Source: Phormidesmis priestleyi BC1401
GTDB lineage: Bacteria; Cyanobacteriota; Cyanobacteriia; Leptolyngbyales; Leptolyngbyaceae
Direction of reading: 5' to 3'
Length of the DNA stretch: 46,736 nt
Assembly: GCF_001650195.1 (NCBI RefSeq)
Contig: NZ_LXYR01000042.1
Coordinates: 1 to 46,736 of the forward strand
Shown here: positions 8,068-15,970 of the stretch, in pieces
Layout: each line of letters starts with the position of its first letter
Numbering within the stretch: the first letter of the stretch is position 1
Position numbers and translations under genes: made by a program
The notes under the pieces: generated by a model
Told to the model about the DNA's origin: nothing
The model's input: only the letters and a program-made list of their open reading frames with translations
Database searches by the model: none

Positions 8068-9800
8068 GCCAGAAACCCCCCGTAGATACTCTCGAAAAGA
8101 GTATTAGGGCACTTGAAAATAAAGAAACCTACATTTGCAGCCTTCGCTTTCCCAACTATCGGAATCTTCGATTTGACAGCGAGATTCCGTTTGATTTTCC
8201 AATCACGGTCTTGCTTGGTCGAAACGGGACAAACAAGAGTTCTATTCTTCACGCTTTGTACGGTAGCCCAGATCGTAAAACTGTTGCAGACTTTTGGTTT
8301 GAGACAGAGCTTGACACAATTCCACCTGAACGTGATGGACGCAAACAGAGCATCATTCATAGCTACCGTCAAAATGATGGCGAAGTCGTTGAATGTATTA
8401 AGGCTCGTGCCCCGCGTGGAGCTAAAGATCCTGATTATTGGGAGGCGGTTAAACATAGTAAAACCTATGGACTCTCTGATAGTGGCACTCGAATTAGTCC
8501 TATTAAACTTAAAGTCATGCATTTGGACTTCCGAGGTGAATTGCCCGCTTTTGATAAATACTTCTACTTTCCCGATCCACAGCATCTTGCGGAGCGTGCC
8601 CGTTCTGCAAAAGAAAATGGGACGCTCCGCAGAGGGTACCGAAAACAAGACTATCTCAGACGACGTTCAGGACGGCTGAAGAAGGAAATTGAAAAGAAGG
8701 GCATTCCACTAGCTAAAGACGAGTTAGAAGTGCTGAAGTATATTCTTGAGCGTGACTACATTAGTGGAAAGATGCTGAGACACTCACTGTTCCACGGGCA
8801 TGAGGGCTGGACAATATTGTTTGAGACAAATCACTTTAATGGGTATTCAGATGCATTCGCTGGTAGTGGTGAGTCAGCCGCCGCACTGCTTGTACACAAT
8901 ATATTACAGGCTCCAGAGGGGTCGTTGGTTCTCCTAGACGAACCTGAAACATCCCTTCACCCTCGTGCCCAAAAACGAATGATAGAATTCATCGCACACC
9001 AAGCTGTGCGAAGATCGCTTCAGATTGTGATTGCAACTCACTCTATTTATCTTGCGGAGAATCTTCCTCAGGAAGCGATTCGAGTACTTGTACTTGAGAA
9101 AAATGGCACTGTAACCGTAAGAACAGATCTTTCAGCAAATGAAGCGCTACATGAGATCGGTACTCTCCCTCCTGGGAAAACTATCTTGGTTGAGGATGAG
9201 CGCGCAAAACACATTGTTATTTCAGCTTTTTCAGCTTTGTCGAGTCATGCCCTACAAGAGTTTCAGGTTTTGGTTTTGAAAGGTGGAGCTTCACGAATAT
9301 ATAATCATATCCAAGCCTATGCCAATTCTGAGAGAAAGGACATTTTTGTTGTTTTTGATGGAGACAATAAGCCTAAAGAACCTATTCCTGAAGAGGGGTC
9401 TCTACCCCAAGGAAAGAGTGATTTGGATAAACTAATTCAGAAAATCACATGTGGAAATGATAAAAATGGTCCTAAGCTTAACTTTGTAGACATAGATGAG
9501 AGAACCCACTACATTCGCTTTCTAAAAAGGTCTGTACATTTTTTACCTGAACTGACTCCTGAACACCTCGTTTGGGACGAAAATGCAGCTAAAGAACTCC
9601 TTGATGGAGAAGAGCTACCGCTTGAAGTTTCACAAACAGGAGACTTCAAAGAACGAATTCGCCTTCTTGCAGAAAGAATTCCAGGCTTGGATGCTGATGC
9701 TGTCTTCAAAAATCTTCTTGCCAGCCTGTTGAAGGGGGAAAGCCAGCGTAAATCGGATCTCATGGATGTTGTTAGAAAGATTCGATCTGCCGTTGTTTAA
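8064..9800 (+). CDS. AAA/ABC-type ATPase with C-terminal TOPRIM domain (OLD-like putative nuclease)
   Basis: This 578-residue protein resembles overcoming-lysogenization-defect (OLD) nucleases, which join an ABC-class ATPase to a metal-dependent TOPRIM nuclease. The parts seen are Walker A at 52-59 (GRNGTNKS, Asn replacing the Gly before Lys), a signature-like GSGE at 267-270, Walker B at 288-294 (LVLLDEPETSLHP), an H-loop ATHS at 324-327, and a TOPRIM region with Glu377 (TILVEDERAKHI) and the Asp pair 432/434 (VVFDGDNKP). The start ATGA overlaps the methyltransferase stop. OLD-like proteins such as GajA of Gabija act in phage defence with a helicase partner; here the partner is a cytosine methyltransferase. 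Cleavage of unmethylated DNA is a reasonable guess but unproven. Non-defence ATPase roles are not excluded. Confidence 0.85.
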   Translation: MSQKPPVDTLEKSIRALENKETYICSLRFPNYRNLRFDSEIPFDFPITVLLGRNGTNKSSILHALYGSPDRKTVADFWFETELDTIPPERDGRKQSIIHSYRQNDGEVVECIKARAPRGAKDPDYWEAVKHSKTYGLSDSGTRISPIKLKVMHLDFRGELPAFDKYFYFPDPQHLAERARSAKENGTLRRGYRKQDYLRRRSGRLKKEIEKKGIPLAKDELEVLKYILERDYISGKMLRHSLFHGHEGWTILFETNHFNGYSDAFAGSGESAAALLVHNILQAPEGSLVLLDEPETSLHPRAQKRMIEFIAHQAVRRSLQIVIATHSIYLAENLPQEAIRVLVLEKNGTVTVRTDLSANEALHEIGTLPPGKTILVEDERAKHIVISAFSALSSHALQEFQVLVLKGGASRIYNHIQAYANSERKDIFVVFDGDNKPKEPIPEEGSLPQGKSDLDKLIQKITCGNDKNGPKLNFVDIDERTHYIRFLKRSVHFLPELTPEHLVWDENAAKELLDGEELPLEVSQTGDFKERIRLLAERIPGLDADAVFKNLLASLLKGESQRKSDLMDVVRKIRSAVV

Positions 9801-9951
9801 GTGTGATCGCTTCTCAGAGGTTCCTGCACTTCCCATCTGCATTACTGAAGGGACACGATCGAGGAAGTGATAGCTACTTTGAAGGATGCGATCGGAGGTT
9901 AGCTCAACGTTATCAATAGTTTTGAAGTTCCTTGAATCTTTAAAACTAAAA

Positions 9952-9982
9952 AGGTCAGAACAAGCATCGTTTGCCCTGACCT
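9952..9982 (-). terminator. Rho-independent terminator of desC
   Basis: On the minus strand, AGGTCAG and CTGACCT form a stem around a 17-base loop and are followed by TTTTTAG. It lies 18 bases past the desC stop codon. Confidence 0.7.
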
Positions 9983-10000
9983 AATCAAATTATGAGTCGT

Positions 10001-10864
10001 TTATTTATCTGTTGGAGGCAGAACGAGTTTCTTCACCAAGCCCAACCGATCGAGACCTCTAATCGCCCACCATGTCATATCAATTTCCCACCACTTCCAG
10101 CCTGCTTTTGCCACATTGGGGTAAGCGTGGTGGTTGTTGTGCCAGCCTTCGCCGTAGGTGAGAATCGCCGCCCACCAAAGATTCCGGGAGTTGTCGTCTG
10201 GCTCAAATGTGCGATAGCCCGTTATGTGACTCGCAGAATTGATCAACCAGGTGCTGTGCCAGAGCAAAACGGCTCTCACAAACACCCCGTAAATCACAAA
10301 CGACCAACCACCTGCTAAATAAAGCGCCACCCCAACTGGGATTTGAAGCAACAAAAAGTACTTATTTATCCAGCGATAGAACGGGTCACGATCGAGGTCA
10401 GGCGCAAATTTCTTACACTCGTTGTAGTCAAAAAACTTCGACTGCGGATAGAACAACCAGAGCATATGACTCCACCAAAATCCGCGCTTTGCCGAATAGG
10501 GATCAAGATTCACATCTTCGGTGTATAGGTGATGCTGCCGATGCCCTGCGACCCAAAAAATCGGTCCGCCCTGCAAGGCTAACGCACCAATCAGCGTGAT
10601 AAATCGCTCTAACGGTTTCGGAACTTGAAAACTGCGGTGCGTCAGCAAACGGTGATATCCCAAGCAGATGCCAATGCTGCCAAACAGCCAGTGCAGCACC
10701 AACGCCACACCCAACGCTGACCACGAGAAAAACCAGGGAGCCAGCAGCGCGATCGCGTGAAACGTCCCAAAAAATCCGACGTTCACCCAATCTAGTTTGG
10801 GTTCTTCTTGCAGCGGGGGCAACGGTTCACTCGAAACTGTAGATTTAATAGAAGTAGGGGTCAT
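10001..10864 (-). CDS. desC: Acyl-lipid/acyl-CoA delta-9 fatty acid desaturase
   Basis: A membrane di-iron desaturase that introduces the first double bond into stearoyl/palmitoyl chains of membrane lipids, using ferredoxin in cyanobacteria. The three histidine boxes are intact: HRLLTHR (71-77), HRQHH (108-112) and HNNHH (242-246). Four hydrophobic spans surround them, as is usual for this family, and 287 residues is a normal length. The gene is transcribed divergently from the TetR-type regulator at 11062, with about 200 bases between them containing two palindromic sites, so that regulator probably controls it. A terminator follows. The exact position specificity (delta-9) is inferred from family resemblance. 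Confidence 0.9.
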   Translation of the reverse strand: MTPTSIKSTVSSEPLPPLQEEPKLDWVNVGFFGTFHAIALLAPWFFSWSALGVALVLHWLFGSIGICLGYHRLLTHRSFQVPKPLERFITLIGALALQGGPIFWVAGHRQHHLYTEDVNLDPYSAKRGFWWSHMLWLFYPQSKFFDYNECKKFAPDLDRDPFYRWINKYFLLLQIPVGVALYLAGGWSFVIYGVFVRAVLLWHSTWLINSASHITGYRTFEPDDNSRNLWWAAILTYGEGWHNNHHAYPNVAKAGWKWWEIDMTWWAIRGLDRLGLVKKLVLPPTDK

Positions 10865-10989
10865 AAAAATCCTTTATCTAAATGACGAGATCAATCTGCG
10901 TTCAATCAGGCAACCCGATCGATAAACCCCTCAACGCACGAGTAGACATCTGCGCTTCTGCTAGAAGACCGTTACAGTAGAGGAGTGAA

Positions 10990-11006
10990 TGCAAGTGCTG
11001 CTTACA
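10990..11006. promoter_or_regulatory. Imperfect palindrome, candidate TetR operator 1
   Basis: TGCAAGTGCTGCTTACA matches the perfect palindrome at 11037 in 15 of 17 positions and sits 47 bases upstream of it, between desC and the tetR-type gene. Confidence 0.6.
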
Positions 11007-11036
11007 TCCATCACCTTAACAAGTTTTCGTGATTTC

Positions 11037-11053
11037 TGCAAGTGCTACTTGCA
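11037..11053. promoter_or_regulatory. Perfect 7-3-7 palindrome, candidate TetR operator 2
   Basis: TGCAAGT-GCT-ACTTGCA has perfect 7-base arms and ends 8 bases before the ATG of the regulator gene, covering its ribosome-binding region. This placement suits autorepression and, together with operator 1, control of the divergent desC promoter. Confidence 0.65.
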
Positions 11054-11061
11054 TTTTGTCT

Positions 11062-12285
11062 ATGTCTTCTCAACGAAACCCCACCCGACAACGGTTAATC
11101 ACCGCTGCATTAGAGCTATTTGCCTCGCAAGGAGTGACTGAAACGACGACCAAGCAAATCGCAGAACGAGCCGATGTCAACGAAGTAACGCTATTTCGGC
11201 AGTTTGGCAATAAACACGGGCTGCTGTTAGCTGTGATTGAAGAAGCCGCCGTGTTTACGACCCTGGGGCAAACGCTGGTTGAGCAAGCTAATCAGACAAG
11301 TAGCCTGCATCAAGCGCTCAGCAAATATGCCACTGCCTGTCTGCAAGCCTTAGAACGAGTGCCGGAAGTGGTGCGATCGGTGGTCGGTGAGGCGGGGCAA
11401 TATCCGTCTGAAAATCGACAGGCATTAGGGCAAGGATTCACGCAAGCCAATCGCTATGTTGCTGAATATTTTCAAACCGTCATCGATCGAGGGCAGCTAG
11501 ACAGCTATCTATCAGCCGAACGACTCGCAAGTTTGCTAAATGGAATGCTATTAGGATATGCCGTGATTGAGTTTACGAGCGAATTCCATGATCTCTGGCA
11601 AGACCGACAGGATTTTTTAGAGAATCTCGTCACCTTGTTTTTGCATGGAGCCGTCTCACCGTCGGAGTCGTCAAGCAGTTTGGTGCGGGTGGAACGGGAC
11701 ATGATCGAGCGAGTCGCCGACCTCCCGGCTCAGTTAGTGCATTCGATTTTGCAGCGCGCCAAAAAACAAGGATTGCAGCCCTACGCGTGGGCTTATGTGT
11801 TGTTTGGAGCAGGACTAAGTGTGGCAGAGGTGGCGAGACTGGAGCGATCGCATTATATTCACGACGCTCATCAGCAGCTTTTGCAGGTGACTCAGGGCGA
11901 TGTGCGGCAGGTGCCTGTCAATCAATGGATTATGGGCAAACGCTATGGTTCTTACACCAAAAATCCGTTGACTCAGTGGATCAAAAGCCGCAAAGATCAG
12001 CAATCTGCCCTGTTTCTCAACGAGTCTGGAAGACCTCTATCTGAAACCGATCTGCGGCAACAATGGCAAGAGTTAACGCAAGAATTTCTGACTCCAGAGG
12101 GGCAACCTCCAACGATCAAGCAACCTCAGCAAACTTGGTGCATCGAAATGTTGATGAGGGGAATCAAGTTAAATGATCTGCAAATTCTGACAGGTTGGAG
12201 TGCCGATCGCCTCCAACCCTATGAGCATCGAGCTAGAGAAAAAGCTGCTTTAGAAGAAGCCATTCGTCTCGATCAGAAAGTTTAA
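11062..12285 (+). CDS. TetR/AcrR family regulator fused to a degenerate tyrosine-recombinase-like domain
   Basis: Numbering is from ATG at 11062 (407 residues); an in-frame GTG at 11029 would place the start upstream of the palindromic operator and is less likely. Residues about 7-53 are a TetR helix-turn-helix (LITAALELFASQGVTETTTK, then VNEVTLFRQFGNK). Residues 55-200 are the ligand/dimer region. About 222-407 read like the catalytic domain of a phage-type integrase: YVLFGAGLSVAEVARLERSH, ALFLNESGRPLSETDL, EMLMRGIKLNDLQILTGWS and PYEHRAREKAALEEA. The catalytic Arg (GLR) is Ser here and the HxLRHT box is PQQTWCIE, so no recombinase activity is expected; the domain probably aids DNA binding or oligomer contact. 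The gene diverges from desC and may adjust membrane unsaturation. Confidence 0.82.
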   Translation: MSSQRNPTRQRLITAALELFASQGVTETTTKQIAERADVNEVTLFRQFGNKHGLLLAVIEEAAVFTTLGQTLVEQANQTSSLHQALSKYATACLQALERVPEVVRSVVGEAGQYPSENRQALGQGFTQANRYVAEYFQTVIDRGQLDSYLSAERLASLLNGMLLGYAVIEFTSEFHDLWQDRQDFLENLVTLFLHGAVSPSESSSSLVRVERDMIERVADLPAQLVHSILQRAKKQGLQPYAWAYVLFGAGLSVAEVARLERSHYIHDAHQQLLQVTQGDVRQVPVNQWIMGKRYGSYTKNPLTQWIKSRKDQQSALFLNESGRPLSETDLRQQWQELTQEFLTPEGQPPTIKQPQQTWCIEMLMRGIKLNDLQILTGWSADRLQPYEHRAREKAALEEAIRLDQKV

Positions 12286-12302
12286 AGAGCGACAGAACCT
12301 AA

Positions 12303-13022
12303 CTACTGAACCAATCCTGCTCTAAGTGCGCGCACTGCAACCTGAGTCCGATCGTCAGCACACAGCTTATTCAAAATGTTGCGAACGTGCGTTTTGACCG
12401 TTCCGACCGTAATGTATAGCTTCTCAGCAATTTGGGCATTGCTGCATCCATCGACGATTAGCCGCAGCACTTCTAACTCGCGCTCAGTGAGCGGATAGGT
12501 CAGCATCATCTCATTATCTTCGTCAGACAAGCGATTGATGTTAATCGTGCTAGAGGCAGGAGCCGCCGTCTGGTCAGGAGGAGCTTGCACCTGATGAAGC
12601 ACAATTCGAGCGATCGCCGGATCGATCCAAGCGTTGCCTTCTGCGGTGGTTTTGACGGCTTCAGACAAGCGATTAAAGCTCGTGTCTTTCATGCAATAAG
12701 AATCTGCCCCAGCCGCAAATGCCGCCAGCACCACAGATTCGTCATCTTGCATGGTCATGATCAACACGCCAGTCTTGGAGGCAGATTCTTCGGCGGCTTG
12801 AGATTTTTTGAAGCGCTGGGTTAACTCAATGCCCGTCATGTCGGGTAAGCCCACATCGACGATCGCAACATCAGGTCGAGTAGATTCTAGCAGTTTTAGC
12901 CCTGATTTTGCGTCTCTTGCCTCACCGACAATTTCAATGTCTGGTTGCTGCTGCAAAATTGCACGAATGCCAAACCGGGTCAGGTCATGATCTTCAATTA
13001 AAGCTACACGAATCACGTTCAT
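12303..13022 (-). CDS. NarL/LuxR-family response regulator
   Basis: A two-component transcription regulator of 239 residues. The receiver domain (1-130) has the acidic pair Glu10-Asp11, the phosphoacceptor Asp56 (VAIVDVGLPD) and the Lys in YCMKDTS. The LuxR-type helix-turn-helix (about 175-239) reads LTERELEVLRLIVDGCSNAQ and then VGTVKTHVRNIL. A 45-residue linker rich in Gln/Pro/Ala joins them. No kinase is adjacent. The upstream region (13023-13367) holds an 11-base inverted repeat at 13110-13120/13159-13169 that might be an operator. Target genes are unknown. Confidence 0.9.
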   Translation of the reverse strand: MNVIRVALIEDHDLTRFGIRAILQQQPDIEIVGEARDAKSGLKLLESTRPDVAIVDVGLPDMTGIELTQRFKKSQAAEESASKTGVLIMTMQDDESVVLAAFAAGADSYCMKDTSFNRLSEAVKTTAEGNAWIDPAIARIVLHQVQAPPDQTAAPASSTININRLSDEDNEMMLTYPLTERELEVLRLIVDGCSNAQIAEKLYITVGTVKTHVRNILNKLCADDRTQVAVRALRAGLVQ

Positions 13023-13367
13023 CGTTCAACTCTCCATTAACCTTGCATACTGTAGGGCAAACATCAATTTGAGATTACTGATGTTGTTTTGAACAGGGAA
13101 AGCGACCCAACAAGGAATCAATAATACCTCTTAAGTTCAATATTAGAAGGTCAAATTCTGATTCCTTGTCTACCTGAAGACAGAGCTTGAATGAGTGCTA
13201 TTAATAATCGTTGTTCAGACTATAAGTTCATGAGCAAAAAGTTTAGCTCTAAAAATAATTTATTGGCTGGTGATGTGATTGCTATAGCGAATGCTGTTTA
13301 ATCACTGTAGTGAACGCCATTTAATAGAGATCTCGTTGCAAAAAATTGAATTTTAGGAATACTGGAA
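13023..13367. other. Intergenic region with 11-base inverted repeat
   Basis: No gene is supported. ACAAGGAATCA (13110-13120) and TGATTCCTTGT (13159-13169) form a perfect inverted repeat about 90 bases upstream of the NarL-type regulator start. It could be a regulatory site or a small hairpin. Confidence 0.4.
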
Positions 13368-13501
13368 GGCGTTGCTGAATCGATCGATGAAGCGCAGATT
13401 TTACCCTCACCCTAGCCCTCTCCCAAAAGGAGAGGGGACAAGAGTTCTGACTCCTTTCTCCCTGGGGAGGAGAGCATTTCATATCTGCATTCAGCAACGC
13501 C
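13368..13501. repeat. MITE-like repeat with GGCGTTGCTGAAT terminal inverted repeats
   Basis: The element starts GGCGTTGCTGAAT (13368-13380) and ends with its exact complement ATTCAGCAACGCC (13489-13501), a perfect 13-base terminal inverted repeat. The core is the CCCTCACCCTAGCCCTCTCC hairpin shared with other copies. It ends 4 bases before the stop codon end of the OmpR-type regulator. Related ends occur at 36582-36739 and 46183. Confidence 0.85.
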
Positions 13502-13505
13502 GAAA

Positions 13506-14255
13506 TTAGCCAAATCGATAGCCAAACCCTCGAATCGTAATAATGTATTGGGGAGCACTCGGATCAATCTCTAGCTTCTCTCGCAGCCAGCGAATATGCA
13601 CATCCACTGTTTTAGGATCACTCATCGATTCAATGCCCCAGATACGTTCGAGCAGTTGGTCACGAGAAAACACACGACGCGGATGACTCATAAATAGCTC
13701 TAGCAGCATAAACTCTTTGGGAGATAAACTCACTGCTTCGCCGCGTACCGTCACTCGATATTCTTGGAGATAGAGCACCACATCGTCAAATTCAAGCACA
13801 GGCTGATCAAGCGTCTGAGCAGAAAAGCGGCTGCGTCGTAGCAACACTCGACATCGGGCGATCAGTTCTCGCAAGCCAAACGGTTTAATCAGATAGTCAT
13901 CGGCTCCCACTTCTAGTCCAACAACGACATCCATTTCGCTGCCCCGCGCACTCAAAATTAGAATAGGAGTGAAATTGTTTTGTTGTCGGAGCGATCGACA
14001 GATATCCAACCCATTCACATAGGGAAGCATCAAGTCTAAAATGATCAAGTCGATCGAGAAGGTCCTGTCGTCTCGCATCGTCGCACTGCGAATTAAGTTA
14101 AGCGCTTGTCGCCCATCTTCAGCCGTGATCACGTCGTAACCTTCGGCAGTCAGCGCGATCGCAACCGTTTCGCGAATGATGCTTTCATCTTCGACGAGCA
14201 AAACACAAAGCTGTTGAGAAGACTGCTGGAACTCAGGGATTTCAGACGGGGGCAT
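13506..14255 (-). CDS. OmpR/PhoB-family response regulator
   Basis: A DNA-binding response regulator of 249 residues. The receiver has Glu22-Asp23 (LLVEDES), the phosphoacceptor Asp74 (LIILDLMLPYVNG) and Lys in YLIKPFGLREL. The C-terminal winged helix has VSLSPKEFMLLELF, VFSRDQLLERIWG, KTVDVHIRWLREKLE and the terminal IRGFGYRFG. It resembles cyanobacterial SphR/RppA-class regulators in general pattern, but the exact orthologue cannot be named, so no symbol is given. It has no adjacent kinase and diverges from the ycf46-like gene. Confidence 0.9.
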   Translation of the reverse strand: MPPSEIPEFQQSSQQLCVLLVEDESIIRETVAIALTAEGYDVITAEDGRQALNLIRSATMRDDRTFSIDLIILDLMLPYVNGLDICRSLRQQNNFTPILILSARGSEMDVVVGLEVGADDYLIKPFGLRELIARCRVLLRRSRFSAQTLDQPVLEFDDVVLYLQEYRVTVRGEAVSLSPKEFMLLELFMSHPRRVFSRDQLLERIWGIESMSDPKTVDVHIRWLREKLEIDPSAPQYIITIRGFGYRFG

Positions 14256-14422
14256 AAACGATCGAAAACCCTAGCTTCATTGCATGGAGTCGCATTTATC
14301 AGCATTCATTACAACGTGACGTTAGAGGTTAAATCTGATTAAAGATCGGGTTAACTCAGGTTTCCCGTCCAGAGGGTCGCTTAAAGCGTCATGCTAGAGA
14401 TGAGAGCCTGCCGTTGCCGTCG

Positions 14423-15958
14423 ATGATGATTTCTTCTTACCCGTCGCCTCATCAAGCGCTAATTGACCAACTCGATTTAATGATTCGAGCGCATTATCCA
14501 ATTCTCTACCTGGTGGCAGTCGAAGAAGCGCCCGTCGAGGAGGTTGTGCGTCAAGTTGCAGCGAAAACCCAGCCCAATCGAGCCGTTCTACTGTGGGATA
14601 TTGTGCGGGGTTGGACCGATAACGGCACCGATAAAGGCAGCGTGATGGGGGCATTGGGACGGATCGCCAACGCTGCAAAACACGATGCTGTAATCTTTGT
14701 GCTGAGGGACTTACACCCGTTTCTAAAACAGCCCAATAGCAAAGATAGCGTTCCGATCGTGCGCGAGTTAAAGAATCTGGCACACGAACTTAAACGCAGC
14801 CGTACCACGATCGTGCTACTCAGCCAGACGCTAGAACTGCCCGTCGAGTTAACCGAAGCCGTGACGGTGATCGATATTCCGTTGCCGAACGAGATCGAGA
14901 TTGACGCGCTGATTTCTCAACTCGTGATGCCAGATAAACTGCACCTCACCGGACTCGCCCGCGAACAACTCGTAAAAGCCTGCCAGGGATTGAGTCGATC
15001 GCGCATCGAACGGGTTTTAGCTAAGGCACTTGCCTCTAAACAGCAGGTCAACGAAACTGACATTAACGAAGTATTAGACGCAAAAAAACAAGCGATTCGG
15101 CAGACCGGAATTTTAGAATTTTTCACCGCAGAGCGATCGCTCAAAAGTGTCGGCGGGTTAGAAAATCTCAAGCAATGGGTGAGAATGCGGCAAGATGTCT
15201 TCACAGAGGAGGCGCGTCGATATGGCATTCCCAATCCCAAAGGGCTGCTGTTGGTGGGCATTCAAGGCACTGGGAAATCACTCTCGGCGAAAACGATCGC
15301 CCATGAGTGGCGGTTGCCTTTGCTCAGACTCGATCCGGGTCGGCTCTTTGGCGGCATTGTGGGAGAAAGTGAAAGCCGAATGCGACAGATGATTCAACTT
15401 GCAGAGGCGATCGCGCCGTGCGTGCTGTGGATCGACGAACTCGACAAAGCGTTTGGCAACTTGAACAGCAGCAGCGATGGCGATTCGGGCACGAGCCGCC
15501 GCGTCTTTGGCACTCTGATCACCTGGATGCAGGAAAAAACCAGTCCTGTATTTATCGTTGCCACCGCAAATAATGTGCAGATTCTCCCGGCTGAACTGTT
15601 GCGAAAAGGACGGTTTGATGAGATATTCTTTCTCAATTTGCCCAGCGATCGAGAGCGACAAGAGATCTTTAAGATCTATCTACAACGATTGCGCCCCAGT
15701 CGCTTGCGAGAGTTTGATTGCGAGAAACTAGCCTGGACAGCCCGAAACTTTAGCGGTGCAGAAATCGAGCAAGTGATCACCGACGGAATGCACCGAGCTT
15801 TCGGCAAAGGTCAGAGTGGACAACGCCAAGATTTCACCACCGATGACATCTTAGAATCGATTCAAGAGACGGTTCCCCTCGCGTCAATCTCTCAGACACA
15901 AATAGAGTTATTACAACAGTGGGCAGAACGAGCCGGGGCACGCAACGCTAGTCATTAA
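14423..15958 (+). CDS. ycf46: Ycf46-type AAA+ ATPase
   Basis: A 511-residue AAA protein of the Ycf46 family, conserved in cyanobacteria and some plastids and linked to inorganic carbon use or photosynthesis in published work, with a poorly known mechanism. In numbering from an upstream TTG, residues 1-240 are the family-specific N-terminal part (HYPILYLVAVEE, VIFVLRDLHPFLK). The AAA module has Walker A GIQGTGKS at 282-289, Walker B CVLWIDELDKAF from 336, sensor-1 VATANN and the Arg-finger region LLRKGRFDEIFF. The C-terminal helical lid includes FSGAEIEQVITDGMHRAF. ATG at 14423 is preferred to the TTG at 14414. It lies 12 bases upstream of the glycosylase gene, so the two may be cotranscribed. 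Confidence 0.88.
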   Translation: MMISSYPSPHQALIDQLDLMIRAHYPILYLVAVEEAPVEEVVRQVAAKTQPNRAVLLWDIVRGWTDNGTDKGSVMGALGRIANAAKHDAVIFVLRDLHPFLKQPNSKDSVPIVRELKNLAHELKRSRTTIVLLSQTLELPVELTEAVTVIDIPLPNEIEIDALISQLVMPDKLHLTGLAREQLVKACQGLSRSRIERVLAKALASKQQVNETDINEVLDAKKQAIRQTGILEFFTAERSLKSVGGLENLKQWVRMRQDVFTEEARRYGIPNPKGLLLVGIQGTGKSLSAKTIAHEWRLPLLRLDPGRLFGGIVGESESRMRQMIQLAEAIAPCVLWIDELDKAFGNLNSSSDGDSGTSRRVFGTLITWMQEKTSPVFIVATANNVQILPAELLRKGRFDEIFFLNLPSDRERQEIFKIYLQRLRPSRLREFDCEKLAWTARNFSGAEIEQVITDGMHRAFGKGQSGQRQDFTTDDILESIQETVPLASISQTQIELLQQWAERAGARNASH

Positions 15959-15970
15959 ATTATCACTAAA

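Noticed and set aside
11029-11061. GTG start of the TetR-type gene
   Set aside because: It would place the perfect palindromic operator inside the coding region, and homology begins only after the ATG at 11062.
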